This document shows positions 41,605 through 49,131 of a stretch of 49,131 bases of DNA, piece after piece. Each line of letters opens with the position of its first letter. The stretch's first letter is position 1. This stretch comes from Streptomyces palmae. Its GTDB lineage: Bacteria; Actinomycetota; Actinomycetes; Streptomycetales; Streptomycetaceae. The position numbers and the translations under genes were made by a program. The stretch is taken from positions 1-49,131 of the forward strand of contig NZ_SRID01000008.1 in assembly GCF_004684805.1 (NCBI RefSeq), in the 5' to 3' direction. The notes under the pieces are model-generated. The model ran no database searches and was not told the DNA's origin. It saw only the letters and a list, made by a program, of their open reading frames with translations.

Positions 41605-42366
41605 ATGTTGCGTGCGACCCGCCACGAGAAGCTGCTGAGCCTGCTCGGCACGGAGGGGGTGCTGCCGGTCCGGGAGATCGCCCGGCGGCTGGGGGTCAGC
41701 GAGGCGACGGCCCGGCGCGATCTGACCGCGCTGGGCCGCGCGGGCCGGCTCACCCGGGTCTACGGCGGGGCGGTGGCCGCCCAACGGGTCGGCCACGAGC
41801 ACCCGTTCGGCGAGAGCGCGGCGGACGACGGCGAGGACAAGTCCGCGGTCGCCGCCCGCGCGGCCGAGCTGGTCGAGGACGGCGATGTGCTGCTGCTGGA
41901 CATCGGCACCACCACGCTGCGCCTGGCCCGGCTGCTGCGCGGCCGCCCGGTCACCGTGGTGACCAGCAACCTCGCGATCTACGAGGAGCTGCGCGACGAT
42001 CCCGAGGTGGCGCTGCTGCTGCTCGGCGGCCAGGTGCGGCGCAACTACCAGTCGCTGGTGGGCTTCCTCACCGAGTCCAGCCTGCGCCAGCTGTACGTGG
42101 GCCGGCTGTTCCTGGGGACCAGCGGGGTGCTGCCCGATGGCAGCGTGCTGGACAGCACCGATGTGGAGGTGCCCGTCAAACGGGCCATGCTGGCCGCGTC
42201 CCGGCAGGTGGTACTGCTGGCCACGGCCGCCAAGTTCCCCGGTGAGACCGGGCTCGCCCGGGTCTGCGGGCCGGACGAGATCGACACCCTGATCACCAAT
42301 CAGGCCGCCGACCCGGCGACGCTCGCCGTGTTCCGCGAGGCCGATGTGGAGGTAGTAACGGTATGA
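41605..42366 (+). CDS. DeoR/GlpR-family transcriptional regulator
   Basis: Repressor of 253 residues. Residues 1-58 are the DeoR HTH (RHEKLLSLLGTEGVLPVREIARRL, VSEATARRDLTAL, LTRVYGGAV), and the rest is the DeoR C-terminal sugar-phosphate sensor (LLDIGTTTLRLARLL, VTVVTSNLAIYEEL, FLGTSGVLPDGSVLDSTDVEVPVKRAML). Effectors of this family are sugar phosphates, suiting the adjacent kinase. ATG 41605 matches the common family start; GTG 41587 in the same frame is an alternative. Its stop overlaps the GH4 gene start by ATGA. Confidence 0.93.
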   Translation: MLRATRHEKLLSLLGTEGVLPVREIARRLGVSEATARRDLTALGRAGRLTRVYGGAVAAQRVGHEHPFGESAADDGEDKSAVAARAAELVEDGDVLLLDIGTTTLRLARLLRGRPVTVVTSNLAIYEELRDDPEVALLLLGGQVRRNYQSLVGFLTESSLRQLYVGRLFLGTSGVLPDGSVLDSTDVEVPVKRAMLAASRQVVLLATAAKFPGETGLARVCGPDEIDTLITNQAADPATLAVFREADVEVVTV

Positions 42367-43703
42367 GGCTGACCGTGCTGGGCGGCGGCGGGTTCCGGAT
42401 GCCGCTGGTGTACCGCGCGCTGCTGGAGGACCCCGGGGACGCCGCCGGCCGCTGTACCGAGCTGGTGCTGTACGACACCGACCGGCGCCGGTTGGACGCG
42501 ATCGGGGCGGTGCTGGCCCAGTTGGGGGCCGGGCGGACCGGCGGCCCCGAGGTCACCACCACCACCGACCTCGACCGGGCCCTGCGCGGAGCCGACTTCG
42601 TCTTCTCCGCCCTGCGGGTCGGCGGCCTGGAGGGGCGCGCCGCCGACGAGCGGATCCCGCTCGCCGAGGGGGTGCTGGGGCAGGAGACGGTGGGCGCGGG
42701 CGGGGTGCTGTACGCGCTGCGCACCCTGCCGGTGGCGGTGCGGATCGCCGAGCGGGCCGCCGAACTGGCCCCCGATGCCTGGCTCATCAACTTCACCAAC
42801 CCGGCGGGCATGGTCACCGAGGCGATGCAGCGGGTGTTGGGCGACCGGGTCATCGGGATCTGCGACTCGCCGGTCGGGCTGTGCCGCCGGGCGGCCCGGG
42901 CACTGGGCGCCGACCCGGACCGGGCGCACTACGACTACGTCGGGATCAACCATCTTGGCTGGCTCCGCTCGATGGTGGTGGACGGCCGCGACCGGCTGCC
43001 GGAGCTGCTGGCGGACCCCGCCGCGCTGGCCTCCTTCGAGGAGGGGCGGCTGTTCGGCGCGGAGTGGCTGCGGACCCTGGGCGCGCTGCCCAACGAGTAC
43101 CTGCACTACTACTACTTCAACCGGGAGGCGGTGGCCGCGATCCAGGCCGCGCCCGCCACCCGGGGCGAGTTCCTCCGCGACCAGCAGGCCGCCTTCTACG
43201 AGCGGGCCGCGGCCCGGCCGGCCGAGGCGCTGGACGCCTGGGAGCGCACCCGGCTGGAGCGGGAGGCGACCTATCTGGCGGACGGCCGGGCCGCGACCGG
43301 CGGCTGGCAGCGCGACACCTGCGACCTGGAGGGCGGAGGGTACGACCGGGTCGCGCTGGCGCTGATGCGGGCCATCGCGCGCAATGAGCGCACCACCTTG
43401 ATCCTCAACGTGCGCAACCGCTCGGCCGTACCGGGGCTGGACGACCGGGCGGTGGTGGAGGTGCCGTGCCTGGTGGACGCGGGCGGCCCCCAGCCGCTGG
43501 CGACCGGGCCGGTGGCCGCGGACCAGCTCGGGATGATGCTCAGCCTCAAGGCGGTGGAGCGGGCCGCCATCGAGGCGGCGAGCGGCGGCGGGCGGCCGGC
43601 CGCCCTGCGGGCACTGGCCCTGCACCCGCTGGTGGACTCGGTGCGGGTCGCGGAGCGCATCCTCGACGCGGCCCCGGGACTCGCGGCCTCCGGCCTGGGC
43701 TGA
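42363..43703 (+). CDS. Family GH4 6-phospho-beta-glucosidase-like enzyme
   Basis: NAD- and metal-dependent glycosidase of 446 residues. It starts with the Rossmann motif LTVLGGGGFRMPLVYRALL, then LYDTDRRRL, LEGRAADERIPLAEGVLGQETVGAGG, NFTNPAGMVTEAM, the metal-binding Cys segment GICDSPVGLC and YVGINHLGW with the metal His; all are GH4 hallmarks. Family members cleave 6-phospho-glycosides by a redox elimination mechanism. Its translation is coupled to deoR (ATGA). In a genome region with an ABC importer instead of a PTS, the PfkB kinase may supply the phosphorylated substrate, or the enzyme may act on an unphosphorylated glycoside. Confidence 0.9.
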   Translation: MRLTVLGGGGFRMPLVYRALLEDPGDAAGRCTELVLYDTDRRRLDAIGAVLAQLGAGRTGGPEVTTTTDLDRALRGADFVFSALRVGGLEGRAADERIPLAEGVLGQETVGAGGVLYALRTLPVAVRIAERAAELAPDAWLINFTNPAGMVTEAMQRVLGDRVIGICDSPVGLCRRAARALGADPDRAHYDYVGINHLGWLRSMVVDGRDRLPELLADPAALASFEEGRLFGAEWLRTLGALPNEYLHYYYFNREAVAAIQAAPATRGEFLRDQQAAFYERAAARPAEALDAWERTRLEREATYLADGRAATGGWQRDTCDLEGGGYDRVALALMRAIARNERTTLILNVRNRSAVPGLDDRAVVEVPCLVDAGGPQPLATGPVAADQLGMMLSLKAVERAAIEAASGGGRPAALRALALHPLVDSVRVAERILDAAPGLAASGLG

Positions 43704-43717
43704 ACCGAGCCGTACGC

Positions 43718-43749
43718 CCCGGCCCGGACGGACATGCTCCCGGGCCGGG
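43718..43749. terminator. Bidirectional terminator between GH4 and WYL genes
   Basis: CCCGGCCCGG (43718-43727) and CCGGGCCGGG (43740-43749) pair perfectly with a 12-base loop in the 58-bp gap between the two convergent stops. Confidence 0.7.
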
Positions 43750-43761
43750 CCGCAGCCTGGC

Positions 43762-44733
43762 TCACGCCTGGTCGGGCGCCCGGTCCGAGTAGCGGGCCAG
43801 GGTCGCGGCGGCCAGCCGGGCGGCCTCCCGCCGCGCCTCGGGCGGCTCCAGGATCTCCAGGTCATCGGTGAACTGGAGGAGTTGCCGGACCCCGCCGAGG
43901 GCCGGGTAGTGGAGTTCGGCGGTGGCCCACTCCCCCTGGGGCTCCGGCGGGCCGGCCAGTTGCGCCCGAACGATCCGGACGAACATGTCCAGTCGGGCGG
44001 TGCGGACCCGGACGGTGATCCGCACCCCCTGGGACCGCTGCTCCACCCGACGGCGCAGCCCCGCCCAGGCGTCCGCCAGTTCCACCCCGTCCCGGCGCCG
44101 TACCGGAGCGTCGGTGACGGCCGCGGTGGCCACCCGGTCGGCCCGGAACAGCCTGGGCCGGGCCCGGTGGTCGGCGACCAGGTACCAGACGCCCGCCTTG
44201 GACACCAGGCCGTAGGGGTCCACGGTGTAGCCGCGCGGCCGGGTCTCGCCGCCGTGCCGGTAGCTGATGCGCAGCCGGCGGTCGGTGAGGACGGCGGCGT
44301 GCAGGGTGTCCAGGTCCGCCTCCGGCCGGGGTCCGGCGAGCCAGCCCACCGGGTCCACCAGGATGCGCCGGCTGGTGAGTTCGGCGGTGGGGCGGTGCGG
44401 GGCGGGCAGTGCGGCCATCACCTTGCGCAGCGCCGAGCCCAGTGCCCCGTGCAGACCCAGTGCCTGGTGCACGCCCTGGGCCGCCAGGACGAACAGGGCG
44501 CGCGCCTCGTCCTGGGTCAGTCCGGTGACATCGGTGCGGAAGCCGGGCAGCAGGGCGATCCCGCCGTGCCGGCCGCGCTCCGCGTAGACCGGGACGCCCG
44601 CCGCGGAGAGCGCCGCGACATCGCGGTAGATGGTGCGGACCGAGACCTCCAGACGCTCGGCCAGCTCTCCGGCCGGCACCCGGCCGCGGGTCTGCAGCAG
44701 CAGCATGATCGAAAGCAGGCGATCGGATTTCAC
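43762..44733 (-). CDS. YafY-type HTH/WYL-domain transcriptional regulator
   Basis: Regulator of 323 residues: N-terminal HTH (SDRLLSIMLLLQTRGRVPAGELAERLEVSVRTIYRDVAAL), winged part GVPVYAERGRHGGIAL, a central segment DEARALFVLAAQGVH, then the WYL domain (RLRISYRHGGETRPR, DPYGLVSKAGVWYLVADHR, FRADRV) and a C-terminal extension. WYL domains sense nucleic-acid or other ligands. GTG 44733 is preferred because it gives MKSDRLLSI; TTG 44751 is in the same frame. It is divergent from the FAD oxidoreductase with a strong palindrome between them. Confidence 0.92.
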   Translation of the reverse strand: MKSDRLLSIMLLLQTRGRVPAGELAERLEVSVRTIYRDVAALSAAGVPVYAERGRHGGIALLPGFRTDVTGLTQDEARALFVLAAQGVHQALGLHGALGSALRKVMAALPAPHRPTAELTSRRILVDPVGWLAGPRPEADLDTLHAAVLTDRRLRISYRHGGETRPRGYTVDPYGLVSKAGVWYLVADHRARPRLFRADRVATAAVTDAPVRRRDGVELADAWAGLRRRVEQRSQGVRITVRVRTARLDMFVRIVRAQLAGPPEPQGEWATAELHYPALGGVRQLLQFTDDLEILEPPEARREAARLAAATLARYSDRAPDQA

Positions 44734-44751
44734 CCGTCCAGCCTGCCGCAA

Positions 44752-44774
44752 AACCTGACGCCCGTTGTCAGGTT
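44752..44774. promoter_or_regulatory. Operator-like palindrome AACCTGAC-N7-GTCAGGTT
   Basis: Perfect 8-bp arms at 44752-44759 and 44767-44774 in the 110-bp gap between the divergent WYL regulator and FAD oxidoreductase genes. Length and symmetry fit the binding site of the WYL regulator on its own and the neighbouring promoter. Confidence 0.65.
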
Positions 44775-44843
44775 ATCCAGGGATGGTGAGCGCGCGACGT
44801 ACGGCGCACCGGGCGCCACCGCTGGACGAGAAGGACGAGTTCC

Positions 44844-46271
44844 GTGACGAACGCAGTACAGATCCCTGCCTCCGCCCCCGACCCGACCGAGGCGGCCCTG
44901 GAGCTGGCGCGCCGGGTCCGGGGGCCGGTGCTGCTGCCCGGCGACGAGGGCTTCGCGGCGGAGTGCGCCGGCTTCCAGACCGGGGTGCGGCAGGAGCCGG
45001 CGGTCGTCGTGGGCGCGGCGCAGGCCGCGGACGTCCAGGCCGCGGTGGCCTTCGCCGCGGCCCGGGGGCTGCCGGTGGGGGTGCGGGCCACCGGGCACGG
45101 ACTGCCCGAGGCGGCCCGGGGCGGCCTGCTGATCGGCACGCGCCGGATGGACACCGTACGGGTGGATCCCGCGGCGCGCACGGCGTGGTTCGCGGCGGGC
45201 GCCCGCTGGGAGCGGGTCGTCCCGGAGGCGGCCCGCCACGGCCTGGCCCCGCTGAACGGCTCGGCGCCCCAGGTGGGCGCGGTCTCCTACACCCTGGGCG
45301 GCGGCCTTGGCCTGCTGTCCCGCCAGTACGGCTACGCCGCCGACCATGTCCGCTCCATCGACCTGGTCACCGCGGACGGCCGGCTGCGCACGGTCACCGC
45401 GGCGGGCGACCCCGAGCTGTTCTGGGGGCTGCGCGGCGGGGCCGCCGCGTTGGGCGTGGTGACGGGCATGGAGGTGGAGCTGTTCCCGGTGGAGCGGATC
45501 TACGGCGGGGGCCTGATGTTCGACACCGACCTGGTGGACGATCTGCTGGAGACCTATCTGCGCTGGACCGAGACGGTGCCCGAGCAGCTCACCTCCTCAC
45601 TGGGGCTGGTCCCGATGCCGGACGTCCCCGCCGTCCCGAAGGCGCTGCGCGGCAGGTTCGTGGCCCATGTGCGGATCGCCTACACCGGCGATCCGGCCGA
45701 CGGCGAGCGGCTGGTGGCCCCGCTGCGCGCGGTCGGGCCCCGGCTGACGGACCGGCTGGGCGACATGCCGTACCGCGAGTCGGGCCGTATCTACAGCGAT
45801 CCCACCACGCCGCACTCCTACCGGGGCGACAACGCCCTGCTCGGCGAGTTGGACGCGCAGCGGCTGCGCACCGTGGTCGAGCTGGCCGGGCCCGGCTCGG
45901 CGCTGCCGAACGTCATCCAGGTGCGCCATCTGGGGGGTGCGCTCGGCCGCCCGCCGGCCGAGCCGAACGCGGTGGGCCACCGGGGTGCCCGCTATCTGCT
46001 GAGCGTGCTGGGGATGCCGCGGGAGGGCGGCGTCGAGGAGCTGCGCGCGGTCCAGCGGCGAGCCTTCGAGGCGGTGGCGCCGGTGACCCTGGGGCGTTCG
46101 CTGAACTTCCTCTACGCGCAGGGCAACGCCGACCGGGACACCACCGCCCGCGGCTCGGCGGTGCGCGGCGTCTACGAGCCGGCGGACCTGGAGCGGCTGG
46201 CGCGACTCAAGGCCGCGCTCGACCCGACCGACCTGTTCCGTCACAACTACCGCGTCATCGCCACGAGTTGA
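44844..46271 (+). CDS. FAD-linked oxidoreductase (BBE/PCMH type)
   Basis: Flavoprotein oxidase of 475 residues of the berberine-bridge/6-hydroxynicotine-oxidase class. The PCMH FAD-binding domain is visible as AVVVGAAQAADVQAAVAFAA, LPVGVRATGHGLPEAARGG (covalent-FAD His region), GAVSYTLGGGLGLLSRQYGYA and DPELFWGLRGGAAALGVVT; the C-terminus has the BBE element YAQGNAD..., ending RLARLKAALDPTDLFRHNYRV. Substrate unknown; the divergent WYL regulator suggests it is induced by a specific compound. GTG 44844. Confidence 0.93.
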   Translation: MTNAVQIPASAPDPTEAALELARRVRGPVLLPGDEGFAAECAGFQTGVRQEPAVVVGAAQAADVQAAVAFAAARGLPVGVRATGHGLPEAARGGLLIGTRRMDTVRVDPAARTAWFAAGARWERVVPEAARHGLAPLNGSAPQVGAVSYTLGGGLGLLSRQYGYAADHVRSIDLVTADGRLRTVTAAGDPELFWGLRGGAAALGVVTGMEVELFPVERIYGGGLMFDTDLVDDLLETYLRWTETVPEQLTSSLGLVPMPDVPAVPKALRGRFVAHVRIAYTGDPADGERLVAPLRAVGPRLTDRLGDMPYRESGRIYSDPTTPHSYRGDNALLGELDAQRLRTVVELAGPGSALPNVIQVRHLGGALGRPPAEPNAVGHRGARYLLSVLGMPREGGVEELRAVQRRAFEAVAPVTLGRSLNFLYAQGNADRDTTARGSAVRGVYEPADLERLARLKAALDPTDLFRHNYRVIATS

Positions 46272-46336
46272 ACGGCAACCGCACGGAATTTCTGGTCGAA
46301 CGCCCTTGCGTTCTCGGGCGCCGCGCGCATCAATGG

Positions 46337-46371
46337 CATCGCCTGCCTGACACACCGTCATACAGGCGATG
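46337..46371 (+). promoter_or_regulatory. 9-bp inverted repeat upstream of the secreted protein gene
   Basis: CATCGCCTG (46337-46345) and CAGGCGATG (46363-46371) are exact inverted copies 17 bases apart, ending 43 bp before the ATG. Could be an operator or a hairpin in the leader. Confidence 0.4.
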
Positions 46372-46414
46372 AGCAGCACTCTCTTCACCCTTCTCCCCCC
46401 ACGGAGGCAGTTCG

Positions 46415-46885
46415 ATGAGATGCAGCAAGCTCGGTATCGGCACGGCCGCCGGCGCGGCGGTGCTGGCCGCCGGGGCCCTGGCCCTGGCCCCCACCGCCGC
46501 GGCGGTCACCCCGACCACGGCCACGATCAGCGCCAGCTGTGGCAGCTACGGCTCCGGGACGGCGACCCTGACCGCCACCCAGAGCGGTACCTCGGCGACC
46601 ATCACCCTCACCTCCTCGGCGGTCAAGGCACCCACCGCCGTGCCGGCGGGGGCGGTCAAGTCAACCCTCACCCTGTCCAAGAACGGCACCGGCACCACCA
46701 CCTTCACCGGCAGCTCCAACCCGGCGATGGCCACCGGTGACGATGTCAGCACCGGCCCGCTCAAGGGCACCGTCGCGGCGGGCGACCTCCTGCAGGCCAC
46801 GTCGCTCAAGCTGGTGGTGTTCGGCCTGATCACCATCAACTGCTCCGCCACCACACCGCAGTCACCGGGTCCGTTCCAGTTCTGA
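46415..46885 (+). CDS. Secreted small protein of unknown function
   Basis: A 156-residue protein with a clear signal peptide (RCSKLGIGTAAGAAVLAAGA, then LALAPTAAA, cleavage likely after AAA around residue 30). The mature part is Thr/Ser/Ala/Gly-rich, predicted beta-rich, with two cysteines (ISASCGSYG and TINCSATT) that could form a disulfide joining both ends. It is not recognised as a known family. GGAGG lies 8 bases before the ATG. A strong terminator follows. Confidence 0.8.
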   Translation: MRCSKLGIGTAAGAAVLAAGALALAPTAAAVTPTTATISASCGSYGSGTATLTATQSGTSATITLTSSAVKAPTAVPAGAVKSTLTLSKNGTGTTTFTGSSNPAMATGDDVSTGPLKGTVAAGDLLQATSLKLVVFGLITINCSATTPQSPGPFQF

Positions 46886-46905
46886 ACCCGTGGCAGGTCC
46901 CTGTC

Positions 46906-46941
46906 GCCGGGCCGGCGCCCCCTCGGGTGCGCCGGCCCGGC
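46906..46941. terminator. Bidirectional terminator between secreted protein and prpE
   Basis: GCCGGGCCGGCGC (46906-46918) and GCGCCGGCCCGGC (46929-46941) form a perfect 13-bp stem with a 10-base loop between two convergent genes. Confidence 0.8.
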
Positions 46942-46950
46942 TTCGGCGGC

Positions 46951-48843
46951 TCAGCCGGCGGCGGGCCCGCCGCCGCGCAGCACCGGCCGCAGCGCCTCCA
47001 GCACCTCGGGATCCTCGATGGTGGACGGGGCCACGGCGTCCCGGCCGTCGGCGATCTGCCGCATGGTGTTCCGCAGGATCTTGCCCGAACGGGTCTTGGG
47101 CAGCGCGTCCACCACGGTGACCTGCTGGAAGGCGGCGACCGGGCCGATGTCCCGGCGCACCGCCGCGACCAGCTCGGCCCGCAGTACCTCCGGATCGACC
47201 TCGACCCCGGCCTTGAGCACCACCAGCCCGCGCGGCAGCTGCCCCTTGAGGGTGTCCTGGACGCCGATGACCGCGCACTCGGCGACCGCGGGATGGGCGG
47301 CCAGCACGGCCTCCATGGCGCCGGTGGACAGCCGGTGCCCGGCGACGTTGATCACGTCGTCGGTGCGGCCCATCACGAACAGGTAGCCGTCCTCGTCGAG
47401 GTACCCGGAGTCGCCGGTGAGGTAGTGCCCCTCGAACCGCGAGAGGTACGCCTCGATGTACCGGTCGTCGTCGCCCCACAGGGTGGGCAGGGTGCCCGGC
47501 GGCAGCGGGAGCCGGATGGCGATGGCCCCCTCGGCGCCGGCCGGCAGGGGCTGTCCGTCCTGGTCCAGGACCCGCACGTCGTAGCCGGGCACCGGTACGG
47601 TCGCCGAGCCCGGCTTGGCCGGCAGCGGTTCGAGCCCGCGCGGGTTGGTGGCGATCGGCCAGCCGGTCTCCGTCTGCCACCAGTGGTCGACGACCGGGGT
47701 GCCGAGCCGCTCGCGCGCCCAGTGGTAGGTCTCCGGGTCCAGCCGCTCACCGGCCAGGAACAGGGTCTCCAGGGTGGACAGGTCGTACTTCTCCGCCTCC
47801 CGGGCCTCCGGGTCCAGCCGCTTGATGGCGCGCAGCGCGGTCGGTGCGGTGAACAGGGCCTTCACCCGGTGTTCGGCGATCATCCGCCAGAAGGCGCCGG
47901 CGTCCGGGGTGCCGACCGGCTTGCCCTCGTAGAGCACGGTGGTGGCGCCGACCAGCAGCGGCGCGTAGACGATGTACGAGTGGCCGACGACCCAGCCGAC
48001 GTCGGAGGCGGTCCACCACACGTCCCCCGGGCCGATGCCGTACAGCGCGCTCATCGACCAGGCCAGGGCGACGGCGTGGCCTCCGGTGTCGCGCACCACG
48101 CCCTTGGGCCGGCCGGTGGTGCCGGAGGTGTAGAGGATGTAGAGCGGGTCGGTGGCGGCCATGGGCACCGGCTCGGCCGGCTCGGCCTCGGCCAGCAGCC
48201 GCGCCCAGTCGTGGTCGCGCGGGCCCAGGGTGACCGGCGCCGCCTCCCGCTCCAGCATGACCACCGCGTCCGGCTGGTGGTCGGTGGTCCGCAGCGCCTC
48301 CTCCAGGATCGGCTGGTAGGCCACCACCCGGCTGGGTTCGATGCCGCAGGAGGCGGCCAGGATCACCTTGGGGCGGGCGTCCTCGATCCGGGCGGCCAGC
48401 TCCTTGGCGGCGAAGCCGCCGAAGACCACCGAGTGCACCGCGCCGATCCGGGCGCAGGCCAGCATGGCGATGGCGGCCTCGGGGACCATGGGCATGTAGA
48501 TGACGACCCGGTCCCCGCGGTCCACCCCGAGTCCGCGCAGCGCCCCGGCGCAGCGGGCCACCTCCTCGCGCAGCTCGGCATAGCTGTAGCGGCGCTGCCC
48601 GCCGGTGACCGGGGAATCCCAGATCAGCGCGGTGCGCTCACCGTGCCCGGCCGCCACGTGCCGGTCCAGGGCGTTATGGGAGGTGTTGAGTTCGCCATCG
48701 GGAAACCAGCGGTACAGCGGCGCGTCCGCCGCGTCCAGGGCGCGGGTGGGCGGTCGCGTCCAGTCGACGGCCTTGGCCGCACCGAGCCAGAATCCCTCCG
48801 GATCCGTCACGCTGCGCCGGTAGGTGTCGGCATACAGGCCCAT
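46951..48843 (-). CDS. prpE: Propionyl-CoA synthetase PrpE
   Basis: AMP-forming acyl-CoA ligase of 630 residues that activates propionate. Typical PrpE/ACS features: N-terminal YADTYRRSVTDPEGFWLGAA, GDRVVIYMPMVPEAAIAMLAC, SVVFGGFAAKELAARI, the adenylation loop YTSGTTGRPKGVVRDTGGH, HSYIVYAPLLVGATTVLYEG with GKPVGTPDAGAFW (more PrpE than acetyl-CoA synthetase), WWQTETGWPI, and the C-terminal acylation lysine in KTRSGKILRNTMRQI. ATG 48843 follows GGGAGGT. With MutAB and MeaB in this window it could feed propionate to succinyl-CoA. Confidence 0.93.
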   Translation of the reverse strand: MGLYADTYRRSVTDPEGFWLGAAKAVDWTRPPTRALDAADAPLYRWFPDGELNTSHNALDRHVAAGHGERTALIWDSPVTGGQRRYSYAELREEVARCAGALRGLGVDRGDRVVIYMPMVPEAAIAMLACARIGAVHSVVFGGFAAKELAARIEDARPKVILAASCGIEPSRVVAYQPILEEALRTTDHQPDAVVMLEREAAPVTLGPRDHDWARLLAEAEPAEPVPMAATDPLYILYTSGTTGRPKGVVRDTGGHAVALAWSMSALYGIGPGDVWWTASDVGWVVGHSYIVYAPLLVGATTVLYEGKPVGTPDAGAFWRMIAEHRVKALFTAPTALRAIKRLDPEAREAEKYDLSTLETLFLAGERLDPETYHWARERLGTPVVDHWWQTETGWPIATNPRGLEPLPAKPGSATVPVPGYDVRVLDQDGQPLPAGAEGAIAIRLPLPPGTLPTLWGDDDRYIEAYLSRFEGHYLTGDSGYLDEDGYLFVMGRTDDVINVAGHRLSTGAMEAVLAAHPAVAECAVIGVQDTLKGQLPRGLVVLKAGVEVDPEVLRAELVAAVRRDIGPVAAFQQVTVVDALPKTRSGKILRNTMRQIADGRDAVAPSTIEDPEVLEALRPVLRGGGPAAG

Positions 48844-48940
48844 CTACGGTGACCTCCCGTTCGATCGGGTCCATGGAGCTGCGCGCTCCTGATCGTGACT
48901 CAATTACCACGACGCGTGCACTCCTGCCTACCGGCTCGGC

Positions 48941-49131
48941 TCAGCTGCCCGCGCGCCGGGGCCTCGGCGGGTGGTTCAGCCTGGCGGTCAGGGTGGGCCC
49001 GAGCTGGGTCAGGGCCCGCGGGCGCATCATGCGCCCATGGGTGGTGGCGACGGGGTGGTCGATGATCCGTCCGGCGATGTGCGGCTGCCACATCCGGGGC
49101 GTGGGGCGGATGTCCGAGGGGACCCCGGGGG
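48941..49131 (-). CDS. C-terminal end of a truncated unrecognised gene
   Basis: An open frame enters from the right edge and stops at 48941, giving 63 residues: IRPTPRMWQPHIAGRIIDHP, VATTHGRMMRPRALTQLGPT and a basic Pro-rich end RLNHPPRPRRAGS. Codon usage looks like a real gene on the minus strand. The fragment is too short to assign to a family. The 97 bp between it and prpE hold the prpE promoter region. Confidence 0.5.
   Translation of the reverse strand, partial: PGVPSDIRPTPRMWQPHIAGRIIDHPVATTHGRMMRPRALTQLGPTLTARLNHPPRPRRAGS

Noticed and set aside
48855..48875. T-loop-like GTTCGAT suggesting a tRNA
   Set aside because: It is part of a small CCCG/CGGG symmetry near the prpE ribosome site; no acceptor stem or anticodon arm is present.

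Overview
The window is very GC-rich throughout, uses G/C third codon positions, has GTG/TTG starts, a bldA-type TTA codon, SARP, DUF397/XRE, DUF574 and MsiK-style (ATPase-less) sugar ABC genes. All of this points to a Streptomyces or close relative chromosome. No rRNA, tRNA, CRISPR, IS element or prophage was seen. The left edge is a perfect 30-bp hairpin and the right edge cuts a gene, so the window may be a whole contig.

Layout. 0-10 kb: corrin-ring genes (cbiD on +; cobL and cobM on -) beside a tightly overlapped operon mutA-mutB-meaB-fhuF-like, i.e. B12-dependent methylmalonyl-CoA mutase, its GTPase chaperone and a 2Fe-2S FhuF-family protein. 9.6-11 kb: no intact large gene, but a decayed cytochrome P450 C-terminus, several hairpins and a 56-codon small ORF. 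11-15.6 kb: a DUF3048 lipoprotein, an alpha/beta hydrolase, an orphan SARP with a TTA codon, and a DMT transporter coupled to a 12-codon leader ORF. 15.7-17.4 kb: a DUF1876 protein and a phosphoribosyltransferase-hydrolase fusion, a pair resembling dormancy-regulon proteins. 17.4-18.8 kb: no recognisable gene. 18.8-23.3 kb: XRE regulator + DUF397 + DUF574 methyltransferase, a GT-C membrane glycosyltransferase, and a TenA-like protein. 23.4-30.1 kb: a zinc-ribbon SDR divergent from a split FluG-like pair (glutamine synthetase-like + amidohydrolase), then an SDR and a zinc alcohol dehydrogenase. 30.1-32 kb: a glycerophosphotransferase-like gene broken in frame exactly at a 7-bp tandem repeat, which looks like a phase-variable locus in the off state. 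32-37 kb: a STAND/TPR ATPase and an MMPL exporter with overlapping ends. 37-43.7 kb: a sugar island (two permeases, binding lipoprotein, PfkB kinase, divergent DeoR regulator and GH4 glycosidase). 43.7-49.1 kb: a WYL regulator divergent from an FAD oxidoreductase, a secreted protein, propionyl-CoA synthetase PrpE, and a truncated gene.

How they fit. PrpE, MutAB, MeaB and the corrin methyltransferases together cover propionate activation, methylmalonyl-CoA isomerisation and part of cofactor supply (carboxylase and epimerase are not in the window). The sugar island is a self-contained uptake, phosphorylation and hydrolysis unit. The most unusual signal is the heptanucleotide repeat at 30512-30558: six full copies break the reading frame, and five would restore a 594-residue protein.
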